Of a stretch of 64,000 nt of DNA, positions 52,677 through 62,172 are shown piece by piece. Below the pieces are notes generated by a model that did no database searches, had not been told where the DNA came from, and worked only from the letters and a program-made list of their open reading frames with translations. Each line of letters opens with the position of its first letter. The first letter of the stretch is position 1. The stretch lies in the NCBI RefSeq assembly GCF_029277305.1, contig NZ_CP119526.1, one strand, 5' to 3'. The DNA is from Guptibacillus hwajinpoensis (GTDB lineage: Bacteria; Bacillota; Bacilli; Bacillales; Guptibacillaceae). The translations under genes and the position numbers were made by a program.

Positions 52677-53225
52677 TTGACGAATTACATTGGGTTTTTA
52701 CGAGGAATCAACGTTGGTGGCAGAAATAAAATCAAAATGGCTGATTTGAGAACTATGCTTGAAGAAATGAATCTAAACAATGTAAAGACGTATATTCAGA
52801 GTGGAAATCTCTTGTTCGATTCAGATCAACCAAAAGATAGCTTATGCGATAGAATTGAAAAACAAATAAAAGCAACATTTGATTTAACCGTTCCAGTTGT
52901 CTTGAGAACAGCTAAGGAGGTAGAGAATATAAGAGAAAGCTGTCCTTTCAGTAAAGAACAGCTTTCTAAAGCAGAAGCATCTTCTACGGGGGAAAGTTTA
53001 TATGTGGCGCTTTTATCTGAATATCCTTCCCAAGAAGCCAATACAACTTTATCGTCTTGTACCTTTGAGAAAGAGGAATTTCATGTCCATGGCAGGGACG
53101 TATATCTTCTTTTCTATGACAGCATTCGGAATGCCAAGGTAATCCCTAAACTTAATAAGCTCGATCCCAAAGCAACGATTCGCAATTGGAAAACAATTAA
53201 TAAGTTACTTGATATGGTGACATGA
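52677..53225 (+). CDS. DUF1697 protein
   Basis: The start is taken as TTG at 52677, giving LTNYIGFLRGINVGGRNKIKMADLR, which aligns with the usual DUF1697 N-terminus; GAGGGG lies about 6 bases upstream. A GTG at 52662 would add five residues. The 182 residues include NVKTYIQSGNLLF and the C-terminal signature ATIRNWKTINKLLDM. It is a soluble protein of unknown function. Downstream of the DUF1722 gene in the same direction. Confidence 0.85.
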   Translation: MTNYIGFLRGINVGGRNKIKMADLRTMLEEMNLNNVKTYIQSGNLLFDSDQPKDSLCDRIEKQIKATFDLTVPVVLRTAKEVENIRESCPFSKEQLSKAEASSTGESLYVALLSEYPSQEANTTLSSCTFEKEEFHVHGRDVYLLFYDSIRNAKVIPKLNKLDPKATIRNWKTINKLLDMVT

Positions 53226-53276
53226 TGCACATTAACAAATCAAAATAAGCTTTATACACATTGTTGCGATAAGAGT

Positions 53277-53340
53277 AGCAGTTGATTTCCACTCTGAGAT
53301 GCTCTCTTTCCACAGTGTGAACAGTGAGCTTCTTTATATA
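53277..53340. repeat. 130-bp repeat, decayed fragment (copy 10a)
   Basis: GTTGATTTCCACTCTGAGATGCTCTC then GTGAGCTTCTT keeps the outline of one half of the repeat with many substitutions. It faces the intact copy at 53379. Confidence 0.55.
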
Positions 53341-53378
53341 TGCTCTTTTATAATAGGTTTTTCGTATGAGAGGTTACA

Positions 53379-53518
53379 CATAGCTGATTGGAGCGGAAGG
53401 ATGCTCGACTCCTGCGGGATTAGCGGGACAGGTGAGACCCCGCAGGCGCGCCCAAGCGCGCCGAGGAGGCTCACCGCCCGCCCCGCGGAAAGCGAGCATC
53501 CTGGAGCGGAAATCAACC
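53379..53518. repeat. 130-bp repeat, copy 10b (complete)
   Basis: Full copy in the GAGCGGAAGGATGCTCGACTC orientation with a GCGCGCCCAAGCGCGCC loop module. It lies between the convergent DUF1697 and atpC genes. Confidence 0.9.
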
Positions 53519-53583
53519 AATTAATAACGACAATCTCTCCGAAAAAGCCTTATCAAAATCCTTCTTTAGAAATGAGACATAAA

Positions 53584-53617
53584 AAAAGCATCAGAGGTTT
53601 GCACCTCTGATGCTTTT
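53584..53617. terminator. Bidirectional terminator after atpC
   Basis: AAAAGCATCAGAGGT (53584-53598) pairs with ACCTCTGATGCTTTT (53603-53617) around TTGC. T-runs on both strands serve atpC and the convergent DUF1697 gene. Confidence 0.9.
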
Positions 53618-54018
53618 TATTTACCTGTCAAATCCAGGCGGTTGATTGCACGCTTAAGCGCTAGCTCAGCGCGTCTGAAATCAACATTGTCCTGCTTCGC
53701 TTGATTCAAGCGTTGTTCCGCTCTTTCCTTCGCTGCACGTGCGCGTTCCACGTCAATATCAGAAGGTAATTCAGCAGACTCAGCAAGGATTGTCACCTGC
53801 TTTGGTCTTACTTCAACAAACCCACCGCTAACGGCCAGTAATAGTGTATCCGCTCCATTTTTGAAACGAACCGCATTGATTGTAAGAGGGGCAACAAGCG
53901 GAATGTGTCCTGGTAAAATACCGAGCTCACCGCTCTTTGCTTTTACGCTGACTAATTCAGCTTCCCCTTCGTATACCGGGCCGTCAGGGGTGACTACACT
54001 GACTTTCAATGTATTCAT
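53617..54018 (-). CDS. atpC: F1 ATP synthase epsilon subunit
   Basis: The protein has 133 residues. The beta-sandwich N-domain (VVTPDGPVYEGEAELVSVKAKSGELGILPGHIPLVAPL) and the helical C-domain (AAKERAEQRLNQ) are both complete. It is the regulatory stalk subunit and last gene of the atp operon. Confidence 0.96.
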   Translation of the reverse strand: MNTLKVSVVTPDGPVYEGEAELVSVKAKSGELGILPGHIPLVAPLTINAVRFKNGADTLLLAVSGGFVEVRPKQVTILAESAELPSDIDVERARAAKERAEQRLNQAKQDNVDFRRAELALKRAINRLDLTGK

Positions 54019-54120
54019 CGTACCCCTCCCTGGGTGTGATCGTAATTAGAAAAGCTGGCTTATCGCCCAAATAGCCAAAAGTGAGAGCGAAGGCCTATGG
54101 GTCTCCGCCCTACTTTTTAT

Positions 54121-55530
54121 TTACGCTATCTGTTTTGCCTTTTCTACTACTTCTTCAATTGTTCCAACAAGACGGAATGCGTCCTCTGGAATATCATCGT
54201 GTTTACCATCAAGGATTTCTTTAAATCCTTTGATTGTTTCTTTAACTGGTACGTAAGAGCCTTTTTGTCCAGTGAACTGTTCAGCTACGTGGAAGTTCTG
54301 AGAAAGGAAGAACTGAATGCGACGAGCGCGAGAAACAGTTAGCTTATCTTCGTCAGAAAGCTCATCCATACCAAGAATTGCGATGATATCTTGAAGCTCT
54401 TTGTAACGCTGAAGTGTTTGTTGCACTTCACGCGCAGTGTTGTAGTGCTCATCTCCAACGATTTCCGGAGAAAGCGCACGAGAAGTTGAAGCAAGTGGAT
54501 CCACCGCAGGGTAGATACCTTGTTCAGATAATTTACGTTCAAGGTTCGTTGTTGCATCAAGGTGAGCAAACGTCGTTGCCGGAGCCGGGTCAGTATAGTC
54601 ATCAGCTGGTACGTAGATTGCCTGGATTGAAGTAACAGAACCTTTGTTAGTTGACGTAATACGCTCTTGAAGTTGACCCATCTCAGTAGCAAGTGTAGGC
54701 TGGTAACCTACTGCTGATGGCATACGTCCAAGCAATGCCGATACCTCTGAACCAGCTTGTGTAAAGCGGTAGATGTTATCGATAAAGAGAAGAACGTCTT
54801 GTCCTTGCTCATCACGGAAGTACTCTGCCATTGTAAGACCTGAAAGGGCAACACGCATACGTGCACCTGGTGGTTCGTTCATTTGACCGAATACCATTGC
54901 TGTTTTCTTAATAACGCCAGAATCAGTCATCTCGTAGTAAAGGTCATTACCTTCACGCGTACGTTCACCTACACCAGCGAATACAGAGATACCGCCGTGC
55001 TCTTGTGCGATGTTGTTGATCAGTTCCTGGATAAGTACCGTTTTACCTACACCGGCACCACCGAAGAGACCGATCTTACCACCTTTAACGTAAGGTGCAA
55101 GAAGATCTACTACTTTGATTCCTGTTTCAAGAATCTCAGTAGTTGTTGAAAGTTCATCGAATACCGGTGCAAGACGGTGAATCGGATCGCGGCGAACTTC
55201 GCCGATCTCTTCATTAAGGTCGATTTTCTCACCTAGTACGTTAAATACACGTCCTAGTGTGATATCTCCAACTGGAACGGAGATTGGTGCACCTGTATCG
55301 AGTGTTTCAACTCCACGTACAAGTCCGTCTGTTGAACCCATTGCTACGGTACGAACAGAGTTATCGCCAAGGTGAAGCGCGACTTCAAGCGTCAATTCGA
55401 TGCTCTCTTCGGCACCAGTTTGAGCGATATAATTAACTTTAAGGGCGTTGTAGATTTCTGGGAGCTTGCCGCTCTCAAACTTAACGTCTACAACCGGACC
55501 CATAACCTGGGTAATGTATCCCTTGTTCAT
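54121..55530 (-). CDS. atpD: F1 ATP synthase beta subunit
   Basis: The protein has 469 residues. The Walker A motif GGAGVGKTVLIQ, the catalytic Glu of GVGERTREGNDLYYEM and the Walker B segment DVLLFIDNIYRF are intact. The catalytic subunit of F1; the start (MNKGYITQVMGPVVDVKF) follows GGAGGG. Confidence 0.98.
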   Translation of the reverse strand: MNKGYITQVMGPVVDVKFESGKLPEIYNALKVNYIAQTGAEESIELTLEVALHLGDNSVRTVAMGSTDGLVRGVETLDTGAPISVPVGDITLGRVFNVLGEKIDLNEEIGEVRRDPIHRLAPVFDELSTTTEILETGIKVVDLLAPYVKGGKIGLFGGAGVGKTVLIQELINNIAQEHGGISVFAGVGERTREGNDLYYEMTDSGVIKKTAMVFGQMNEPPGARMRVALSGLTMAEYFRDEQGQDVLLFIDNIYRFTQAGSEVSALLGRMPSAVGYQPTLATEMGQLQERITSTNKGSVTSIQAIYVPADDYTDPAPATTFAHLDATTNLERKLSEQGIYPAVDPLASTSRALSPEIVGDEHYNTAREVQQTLQRYKELQDIIAILGMDELSDEDKLTVSRARRIQFFLSQNFHVAEQFTGQKGSYVPVKETIKGFKEILDGKHDDIPEDAFRLVGTIEEVVEKAKQIA

Positions 55531-55605
55531 CCTGTTCCCTCCTAACTTGCTTTAAGCTGCTCATAAGAGATCGACGATCTCTTATGTAGCATTAGTGTTT
55601 TAAAA

Positions 55606-56469
55606 CTATTCCAGTGCAGCCGCTCCACTTACAATCTCAGTAAGTTCCTGAGTGATTGAAGCCTGACGAGCACGGTTGTAAGAAAGTGTAAGGTCGCCGA
55701 TAAGATCGTCCGCATTGTCTGTCGCACTTCTCATCGCTGTCATACGGGATGCGTGCTCTGCTGCTTTCGCATCGAGAAGCGCTCCGTAAATCAAGCTTTC
55801 AGCATATTGAGGAAGGAGGATTTCAAGAATTTCTTCTTCTGATGGCTCATACTCGTAGCTTGCGAGTGATTTGCCTCCACCTGTCTCAATATCGGTTAAC
55901 GGAAGAAGCTTTCTTTCCGTTAAATCTTGCTGAATGGCACTTACATAATGGTTGTAATAAAGGTAAAGCTCATCGAAAGCTCCATCTTCAAACATACCGA
56001 CTGTTCGAGACGCGATGTCTTTAATGTCTGCAAAAGCAGGCTGATCAGAAAGACCAACGATACTTTCAACAACAGGCATTCCGCGCTTTTTAAAGAAGGA
56101 TAGTCCTACTTTACCAGCTACGATAATCGCGTATTCATCAGTTGAGTTATGACGCTCATTAATTGTTCTATACACATGACGTAGTACCGAGCTATTGTAT
56201 GCCCCAGCAAGTCCACGGTCGGATGTGATTACCACATAACCCGTTTTCTTCACTTCGCGGCTTTCTAACATCGGATGACTTCCGCCGCTCGATCCATTTG
56301 CAATGCTTCCAACAACTTCTTGAATTTTCTCCATGTATGGAACGAATGACTTGGCATTCATTTCAGCACGGTTCAATTTCGCAGCAGAAACCATTTGCAT
56401 TGCTTTTGTAATCTGCTTTGTTTTCTTAGTCGACGTAATTCTCGACTTTATATCGCGTAAAGATGCCAT
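55606..56469 (-). CDS. atpG: F1 ATP synthase gamma subunit
   Basis: The protein has 287 residues. The N-terminal coiled coil begins MASLRDIKSRITSTKKTKQITKAMQMV, and the C-terminal signature ASRMTAMRSATDNADDLI is complete. It is the rotor shaft. It lies between atpA and atpD with AAAGGTGG upstream. Confidence 0.97.
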   Translation of the reverse strand: MASLRDIKSRITSTKKTKQITKAMQMVSAAKLNRAEMNAKSFVPYMEKIQEVVGSIANGSSGGSHPMLESREVKKTGYVVITSDRGLAGAYNSSVLRHVYRTINERHNSTDEYAIIVAGKVGLSFFKKRGMPVVESIVGLSDQPAFADIKDIASRTVGMFEDGAFDELYLYYNHYVSAIQQDLTERKLLPLTDIETGGGKSLASYEYEPSEEEILEILLPQYAESLIYGALLDAKAAEHASRMTAMRSATDNADDLIGDLTLSYNRARQASITQELTEIVSGAAALE

Positions 56470-56518
56470 TCATTTCACCACCTTTTAAGCTGGCCGCGGC
56501 GTTTCCGCCGCATCCCTC

Positions 56519-58027
56519 TTATTCAGATACTGCGAAGCTCTTTTTGAATTCTTCGATTGCAGCGTTGAATTCTTTTTCATCAGGAAGAGCTTTTGTTTCA
56601 CGAATTGTATTGAAGATTTCTTTCTTATTGTGTTCCATCCATGTCATCATTTCAGTTTCAAAACGCGTAATATCGTTAACCGGGATATCGTCAAGGAATC
56701 CACGAGTTAGAGCGTAAAGAATCGCAACCTGCTTCTCAACAGCAAGTGGCTTGTTTAGCCCCTGCTTAAGAACTTCAACCGTACGAGCACCGCGGTTCAG
56801 CTTCGCTTGTGTTGCTTTATCAAGGTCAGATCCGAACTGAGCAAATGCTTCTAGCTCACGGTATGATGCAAGGTCAAGACGTAGTGTACCGGCAACTTTC
56901 TTCATCGCTTTAATCTGAGCGGAACCACCTACACGGGATACAGAAAGACCTGCGTTAACCGCTGGACGTACACCCGAGAAGAAGAGATCAGATTGAAGGA
57001 AGATCTGTCCATCAGTGATGGAGATAACGTTAGTTGGGATATAAGCTGATACGTCACCAGCTTGTGTTTCGATAAACGGAAGGGCAGTTAGTGAACCTGC
57101 TCCTTTTGCATCACTAAGCTTCGCTGCACGCTCAAGAAGGCGTGAGTGAAGATAGAATACATCCCCTGGATATGCTTCACGACCTGGAGGACGACGAAGT
57201 AGTAGGGAAAGTTCACGATATGCAGAAGCCTGCTTTGTTAAATCATCGTATACAACAAGAACGTGCTTGCCGTTATACATGAATTCTTCACCCATTGTTA
57301 CACCAGCATATGGTGCAAGGAAAAGAAGTGGAGAAGGCTGAGATGCGCCTGCAGTTACAACGATTGTGTAATCAAGTGCACCCTGCTTACGAAGCGTTTC
57401 AACAACGCCACGTACCGTAGATTCTTTCTGACCAATTGCAACGTAGATACAGATCATATCTTCGTCTTTTTGGTTTAGGATTGTATCGATTGCAATAGAA
57501 GTCTTACCAGTCTGACGGTCACCGATGATTAGCTCACGCTGTCCGCGTCCGATTGGAATAAGAGAGTCAATTGCTTTGATTCCTGTTTGAAGTGGCTCAT
57601 GTACTGATTTACGATCCATAACCCCTGGAGCTGGGCTTTCGATCGGACGAGTTTTTGTTGTACCTAGTGGGCCCTGTCCATCAACAGGTTGTCCAAGAGG
57701 GTTTACAACACGGCCAAGAAGCTCTTCACCGACTGGAACTTCCATGATGCGTCCAGTACGACGTACTTCATCGCCTTCACGAATTTCAGTGTATGGTCCA
57801 AGGATAATGATACCAACGTTGCTCTCCTCTAGGTTCTGAGCCATACCCATAACACCGTTTGAAAATTCAACAAGCTCTCCTGCCATCACGTTATCGAGAC
57901 CGTGGGCACGAGCAATACCATCACCAATCTGGATAACGGTACCAACATCATCAACTTTAATATCAGTTTGATAATTTGCGATTTGCTGCTTGATCAGCGC
58001 ACTGATTTCTTCAGCATTGATGCTCAT
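56519..58027 (-). CDS. atpA: F1 ATP synthase alpha subunit
   Basis: The protein has 502 residues with Walker A GDRQTGKTSIAID, and PYAGVTMGEEFM and the arginine-finger segment SVSRVGGSAQ. It is the non-catalytic nucleotide-binding subunit of F1, fifth of the F1Fo structural genes counting from atpB. Confidence 0.98.
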   Translation of the reverse strand: MSINAEEISALIKQQIANYQTDIKVDDVGTVIQIGDGIARAHGLDNVMAGELVEFSNGVMGMAQNLEESNVGIIILGPYTEIREGDEVRRTGRIMEVPVGEELLGRVVNPLGQPVDGQGPLGTTKTRPIESPAPGVMDRKSVHEPLQTGIKAIDSLIPIGRGQRELIIGDRQTGKTSIAIDTILNQKDEDMICIYVAIGQKESTVRGVVETLRKQGALDYTIVVTAGASQPSPLLFLAPYAGVTMGEEFMYNGKHVLVVYDDLTKQASAYRELSLLLRRPPGREAYPGDVFYLHSRLLERAAKLSDAKGAGSLTALPFIETQAGDVSAYIPTNVISITDGQIFLQSDLFFSGVRPAVNAGLSVSRVGGSAQIKAMKKVAGTLRLDLASYRELEAFAQFGSDLDKATQAKLNRGARTVEVLKQGLNKPLAVEKQVAILYALTRGFLDDIPVNDITRFETEMMTWMEHNKKEIFNTIRETKALPDEKEFNAAIEEFKKSFAVSE

Positions 58028-58046
58028 GCATATTCACCCCTATCTT

Positions 58047-58601
58047 CTAGCTCTTCGCTGAAACTAATTCTCGTTCCATGCGTTTAAGTTTTCCGCTAAT
58101 GCTTCCGTCAAAAATGCGATTACCGATACGTACTTTAATACCACCGATTAGAGTTGGATCGATTACATTCTCGATGTGAAGCGTTGTTTTGCCTACTCGT
58201 TTCGCAAATACGGCAGAGACCTTCATCTGCTCCTCTTCGGTTAGAGGCTTCACAGAATAAACTTTCGCTGCTGCTGTTTGCTTTTGTTCATAAGCGAACG
58301 TTTCATATTGATCAACAAGATCGAAGACGATTGCAGTACGCTTTCGTTCGATCAGTGTAAGAAGCAAATTCATCACGTGAGTGGAGAGAGACGATCCAAA
58401 GCTTGTCTGGATCATGTTCTTCTTCTCTGCTGTTGTGAATTTTGGATGCTTCAACACATTCATTAAATCTGGCGTTTGATGAAAAACAGTTTTAACAACA
58501 GTTAGCTCATTCTTGATTTGCTCGACGTTATCGTTCTCACGAGCGATGTCAAAAAGAGCACCGGCATAACGTTTTGCGATTACTGCGTGTTCTCTACTCA
58601 T
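58047..58601 (-). CDS. atpH: F1 ATP synthase delta subunit
   Basis: The protein has 184 residues, with the N-terminal helical bundle (AKRYAGALFDIARENDNVEQI) and C-terminal signature DPTLIGGIKVRIGNRIFDGSI. It connects the peripheral stalk to F1. It overlaps atpF by 4 bases. Confidence 0.97.
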   Translation of the reverse strand: MSREHAVIAKRYAGALFDIARENDNVEQIKNELTVVKTVFHQTPDLMNVLKHPKFTTAEKKNMIQTSFGSSLSTHVMNLLLTLIERKRTAIVFDLVDQYETFAYEQKQTAAAKVYSVKPLTEEEQMKVSAVFAKRVGKTTLHIENVIDPTLIGGIKVRIGNRIFDGSISGKLKRMERELVSAKS

Positions 58602-59116
58602 TTCTGATCGCCTGCCTGATCCAGATACTCATCGATCAGCTGCTTTTGAGCACGCTCATCAAGTTCCTTCTCGACAACTTTTGATGCGATCATAACTGAT
58701 AGTGATGCAACCTGCTCACGCAATGATGCAACTGCACTTTCGCGTTCGCGTTTGATTTCAGCTGTAGCAGCTTCTTTCAAACGTTCAGATTCAAGGCGAG
58801 CCGCTTCGATCAATTCTTGACCTTGTTGGTCAGCCATTTGTTTCTGGTTCTCAAGCATAGCTTTCGCTTCCTGACGAACACGCTTCATTTCTTCGCGCTG
58901 CTCATCTAAGAATGCTTCAGCTTCCTTACGATTCTTCTCAGCTGAGTCGATTTCGTTCGCAATGTGCTGCTCACGTTCCTTCATGATGCCCATGAGCGGG
59001 CCCCATGCAAACTTCTTAAGTAAAGCAAGAAGGACAATAAATGCAACAAGTTGGAAAAGGATATCGCCTGCAGCAAATCCTGCTCCTAGAATTAAACTAT
59101 TGAACACCGTGTTCAC
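58598..59116 (-). CDS. atpF: Fo ATP synthase b subunit
   Basis: The protein has 172 residues. One N-terminal membrane helix (GDILFQLVAFIVLLALLKKFAWGPL) precedes a long charged coiled coil (EREQHIANEIDSAEKNRKEAE and on). It is the peripheral stalk. Confidence 0.97.
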   Translation of the reverse strand: MNTVFNSLILGAGFAAGDILFQLVAFIVLLALLKKFAWGPLMGIMKEREQHIANEIDSAEKNRKEAEAFLDEQREEMKRVRQEAKAMLENQKQMADQQGQELIEAARLESERLKEAATAEIKRERESAVASLREQVASLSVMIASKVVEKELDERAQKQLIDEYLDQAGDQK

Positions 59117-59210
59117 TCCCTTCAGAGGTCATACAAAACGAAAGGCGAAGGTTTCATTTCGAAACTTTCTCCGCCATCATGAAACAAATCTGTATCTTTA
59201 TCTAATTAAA

Positions 59211-59423
59211 TTATTGACCCATTACGATAAATGCAATAACTACCGCAATAATTGGAAGTGCCTCAACTAGTGCAATACCGATGAACATTGTTGTTTGAAG
59301 CGTACCACGAAGTTCTGGCTGACGAGCGATTCCCTCAACTGTACTCTTTACGATAAGACCGTTACCAATACCGGCACCTACTGCCGCTAAACCTACTGCA
59401 ATTGCAGCTGCTAATAAACCCAT
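59211..59423 (-). CDS. atpE: Fo ATP synthase c subunit
   Basis: The protein has 70 residues and two helices. The first has the usual Gly packing (GAGIGNG), not the Ala-rich AxAxAxA of extreme alkaliphiles. The ion-binding Glu lies in IALVEALPII without the alkaliphile Pro three residues before it, and no sodium-type Gln is seen. This suggests a proton-coupled, neutralophile-type rotor. Confidence 0.97.
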   Translation of the reverse strand: MGLLAAAIAVGLAAVGAGIGNGLIVKSTVEGIARQPELRGTLQTTMFIGIALVEALPIIAVVIAFIVMGQ

Positions 59424-59486
59424 GCTAAATTTCCTCCTTATAATTCATAAATATTTTATATGATAATAACTCATTGATACCTTGTT

Positions 59487-60197
59487 TTAATGGTCGTCTG
59501 CGACTTTGTGCGCAATGTAAACCATTGTTAGCATTGTAAAGATAAACGCTTGAATTGTACCGACAAAGATACTAAACCCTTGCCATACGAGCATAGGAAG
59601 AAAGGCTCCAAGCGCTCCAGCAATTCCTGCGCCACCGAGTCCTGCGAGAAGTCCAAGCAGAATTTCACCAGCGTAGATATTACCATAAAGACGAAGGCCA
59701 AGCGTTAAGGTGTTCGAGAATTCTTCGATAATTTTGAAAGGGAATAAGAATTTCAGTGGACTAACAAATCCTCTTCCATACTCCTTTGCACCTTTCATCT
59801 TAATACCGTAATAATGTGTTAACACCACGACCATCGTTGCTAAAGTTAGCGTGATTGTCGGATCTGCAGTTGGAGACTTCCACCAAAGCTCAGAATCGAT
59901 TGCGATGGCGAACGGTAGCCCAAGCATATTCGATACAAAAATATACATCAGTATCGTCATCCCGAGAAACAGAAAACGTCCACCGGTTTTCCAATCCATC
60001 GTTGAACCAATAAGTCCTTTTACAAAGTCCATTACCCACTCAATAAAGTTCTGCAATCCCGTAGGTCGCATCGCTAAGGAGCGAGTAGTAACTACCGCAA
60101 GAATGAATACAATGGCAGAAGCAATCGTGATCATCAAGACATTGGATAGATTGAAAGTCATTCCTAAAAATTCAGTTGTAGGTGCATGATGTTCCAA
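59487..60197 (-). CDS. atpB: Fo ATP synthase a subunit
   Basis: The protein has 236 residues. The TTG start at 60197 lies behind GAGAGGTG. The essential Arg is in SNTLTLGLRLYGNIYAGE, and the C-terminal helix has the conserved IQAFIFTMLTMVYIA. It is the proton channel subunit. Confidence 0.97.
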   Translation of the reverse strand: MEHHAPTTEFLGMTFNLSNVLMITIASAIVFILAVVTTRSLAMRPTGLQNFIEWVMDFVKGLIGSTMDWKTGGRFLFLGMTILMYIFVSNMLGLPFAIAIDSELWWKSPTADPTITLTLATMVVVLTHYYGIKMKGAKEYGRGFVSPLKFLFPFKIIEEFSNTLTLGLRLYGNIYAGEILLGLLAGLGGAGIAGALGAFLPMLVWQGFSIFVGTIQAFIFTMLTMVYIAHKVADDH

Positions 60198-60216
60198 CAG
60201 CTTTTCACCTCTCTTC

Positions 60217-60585
60217 CTACTTAAAGCGTATTTTGGATATTGAATCTATGAGAATGATAAGGTAGGTTGTCATTAACCCACTTACCACACCTAGCAAATT
60301 GAAATACTCTGGGTATCTTAATGCAATCAGTACGGCGAGTCCAGCAACAGCTTGTCTTGTTAGTAAACCAAGTGATCTTGCCTTTGTCCCTTTTACTGTA
60401 GCTTCACCAAGGCGATCGACCTTACGAAACATGTTGAATAGATTGTAAATGCTTAAGATGGTGCCAAGAATTAACCCGAGGAATATTGCTTTATATGAGG
60501 TAATCCCCCAACCCATTACGAAAATGGCGAGCAAATACAGGGTAAATTGCATGTAGCGGCGGAAACTTTGAGTATATTCTGTCAT
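60217..60585 (-). CDS. atpI: ATP synthase accessory protein AtpI
   Basis: The protein has 122 residues and four membrane segments; the segment SIYNLFNMFRKVDRLGEATVKGTKARSLGLLTRQAVAGLAVLIAL is typical of Bacillus AtpI. Thought to help assemble the c ring or transport Mg. It directly abuts the atpZ stop codon. Confidence 0.92.
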   Translation of the reverse strand: MTEYTQSFRRYMQFTLYLLAIFVMGWGITSYKAIFLGLILGTILSIYNLFNMFRKVDRLGEATVKGTKARSLGLLTRQAVAGLAVLIALRYPEYFNLLGVVSGLMTTYLIILIDSISKIRFK

Positions 60586-60783
60586 TTAATCTTCCCCTGT
60601 AAACTTATGTAGAAGACGTACCAAACCATATACTCCACCACCAAGACCAATGAAAAGCCCGATGATTAGAAAAAGTGGAAAGGTGTCGAAAAGGCTGTCT
60701 ATCCACTTACCAACAAATATTCCCGTAAGAATTGATCCAACTAGGTAAGATAGGATCGTTGTATGGATTGCCATCGCCTTCAA
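60586..60783 (-). CDS. atpZ: AtpZ-like small membrane protein heading the atp operon
   Basis: The start is taken as TTG at 60783, 8 bases after AAAGGGG; product of 65 residues with two helices (YLVGSILTGIFVGKWIDSLF; PLFLIIGLFIGLGGGVYGLVRLL), typical of AtpZ/AtpI family proteins. A GTG at 60852 is in frame, but the -10 of the operon promoter ends only 14 bases upstream of it, leaving almost no leader. The protein is proposed elsewhere to act with AtpI in Mg/Ca transport or c-ring assembly. Confidence 0.8.
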   Translation of the reverse strand: MKAMAIHTTILSYLVGSILTGIFVGKWIDSLFDTFPLFLIIGLFIGLGGGVYGLVRLLHKFTGED

Positions 60784-60865
60784 ATCAAGCGCCCCTTTAC
60801 GAAAAGGTAAGTCAATTAAAAGGTTGTGTAGAGCAAATGAAAACCTTATCACTATACCCTTTGTA

Positions 60866-60894
60866 AGTCTACAATAGGGTCTTCTTCATGTCAA
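60866..60894 (-). promoter_or_regulatory. Sigma-A promoter of the atp operon
   Basis: TTGACA (60894-60889 on the minus strand), a 17-bp spacer and TAGACT (60871-60866) form a near-consensus vegetative promoter. Transcription would begin about 7 bases beyond, near 60859, which supports the internal TTG as the start of atpZ. Confidence 0.85.
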
Positions 60895-61121
60895 TGTGTT
60901 TGGGGGAAATGGTGTGATCAATTTCACAAATAGAATTACTTCTAAAAAACCCAGCATGACAAGCAATAGTAGCGCTTTCAGGAGCTGAGTTGATATATTG
61001 GTCTTTAACAGGGAATGATTACCTGTATTTCATATCGAATATTGTCACTATTCTTTCACATTTACAGTCATCCGACAATTTCTGCTCTTCCTTTTATGTA
61101 GTAGGATCTTAACTAATGTGC
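60895..61121. other. Gap upstream of the atp promoter, no recognised gene
   Basis: No gene, riboswitch or repeat was recognised in this stretch; the rest of the 545-bp gap is taken up by a repeat and a terminator. Confidence 0.5.
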
Positions 61122-61289
61122 GGTTGATTTCCGCTTCAGGATGCTCGCTTTCCGCGGGGCGGGCGCTGAGCCTCCTCGGCACGCTGGGGCGTGCGCTGAG
61201 CCTCCTCGGCACGCTGGGGCGTGCCTGCGGGGTCTCACCTGTCCCGCTAGTCCCGCAGGAGTCGAGCATCCTTCCGCTCCAATCAGCTG
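61122..61289. repeat. 130-bp repeat, copy 11 with internal 30-bp tandem duplication
   Basis: The unit GCGCTGAGCCTCCTCGGCAC plus GCTGGGGCGT occurs twice in perfect tandem (61163-61192 and 61193-61222), lengthening this copy by 30 bp. The rest is a standard copy. Confidence 0.92.
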
Positions 61290-61354
61290 AGTGTGGTTTT
61301 TTATATAGATTCTATTGAAGACCACCATAACAACAATCTTAGATGCAATAAAAA

Positions 61355-61387
61355 AAAGACTCCCCTAAACAAATTGGGGGAGTCTTT
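61355..61387 (-). terminator. Terminator after upp
   Basis: AAAGACTCCCC (61355-61365) pairs with GGGGAGTCTTT (61377-61387); T-run on the minus strand. Confidence 0.9.
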
Positions 61388-61397
61388 CGTCTATTTT

Positions 61398-62027
61398 TTA
61401 CTTCGTTCCATATAGGCGGTCACCGGCATCGCCAAGACCTGGAACAATATATCCTTTTTCGTTCAGTTTCTCATCAAGACCCGCAATGTAAATATCAACG
61501 TCAGGATGTGCTTCATTTAGAAGCTCAACGCCTTCAGGTGCTGCAATTAGACACATCATCTTAATGTTCTTTGCGCCGCGTTTCTTAAGGGAGTTGATCG
61601 CTTCAACAGCAGACCCACCAGTTGCGAGCATTGGATCGATTACGATGAATTCACGCTCTTCGATATCAGGTGGAAGCTTTACGTAGTACTCAACTGGCTG
61701 GAGTGTTTCAGGATCACGGTAAAGACCGACGTGTCCTACTTTTGCAGCTGGGATTAGCTTTAGAATTCCATCAGTCATCCCAAGACCTGCTCTAAGGATT
61801 GGAACTAGTCCAAGCTTCTTACCAGAAAGAACTTTTGATTTTGCCTCTGTTACTGGCGTTTTCACCATCACTTCTTCAGTTGGAAGCTCTCTTGTAATTT
61901 CATAAGCCATTAGTGCAGCTACTTCGTCGACAAGTTCTCGGAATTCTTTCGTTCCCGTTTTCTCGTCACGAATGTATGTAAGCTTATGCTGAATCAATGG
62001 ATGATCGAACACGTATACTTTACCCAT
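61398..62027 (-). CDS. upp: Uracil phosphoribosyltransferase
   Basis: The start is ATG at 62027 (MGKVYVFDHPLIQHKL), 8 bases after AGGGGAG. The 209 residues include KKLGLVPILRAGLGM, the PRPP-binding loop VIDPMLATGGSA and the C-terminal uracil-binding YIVPGLGDAGDRLYGTK. It salvages uracil to UMP. The neighbours glyA and ywlG are the standard Bacillus arrangement. Confidence 0.98.
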   Translation of the reverse strand: MGKVYVFDHPLIQHKLTYIRDEKTGTKEFRELVDEVAALMAYEITRELPTEEVMVKTPVTEAKSKVLSGKKLGLVPILRAGLGMTDGILKLIPAAKVGHVGLYRDPETLQPVEYYVKLPPDIEEREFIVIDPMLATGGSAVEAINSLKKRGAKNIKMMCLIAAPEGVELLNEAHPDVDIYIAGLDEKLNEKGYIVPGLGDAGDRLYGTK

Positions 62028-62172
62028 CGTATGCACTCCCCTTTTCTTTAATTTCGTTCACAAATCTTCTTGGCAATTTTACAGAAAAACACGCTTCGGT
62101 TCAAGGCTTTCTAAGATGATGAAATATTCACAATTATACTTTCCGCTTAAAAGTTTCCGTTAGCCCTATAAA

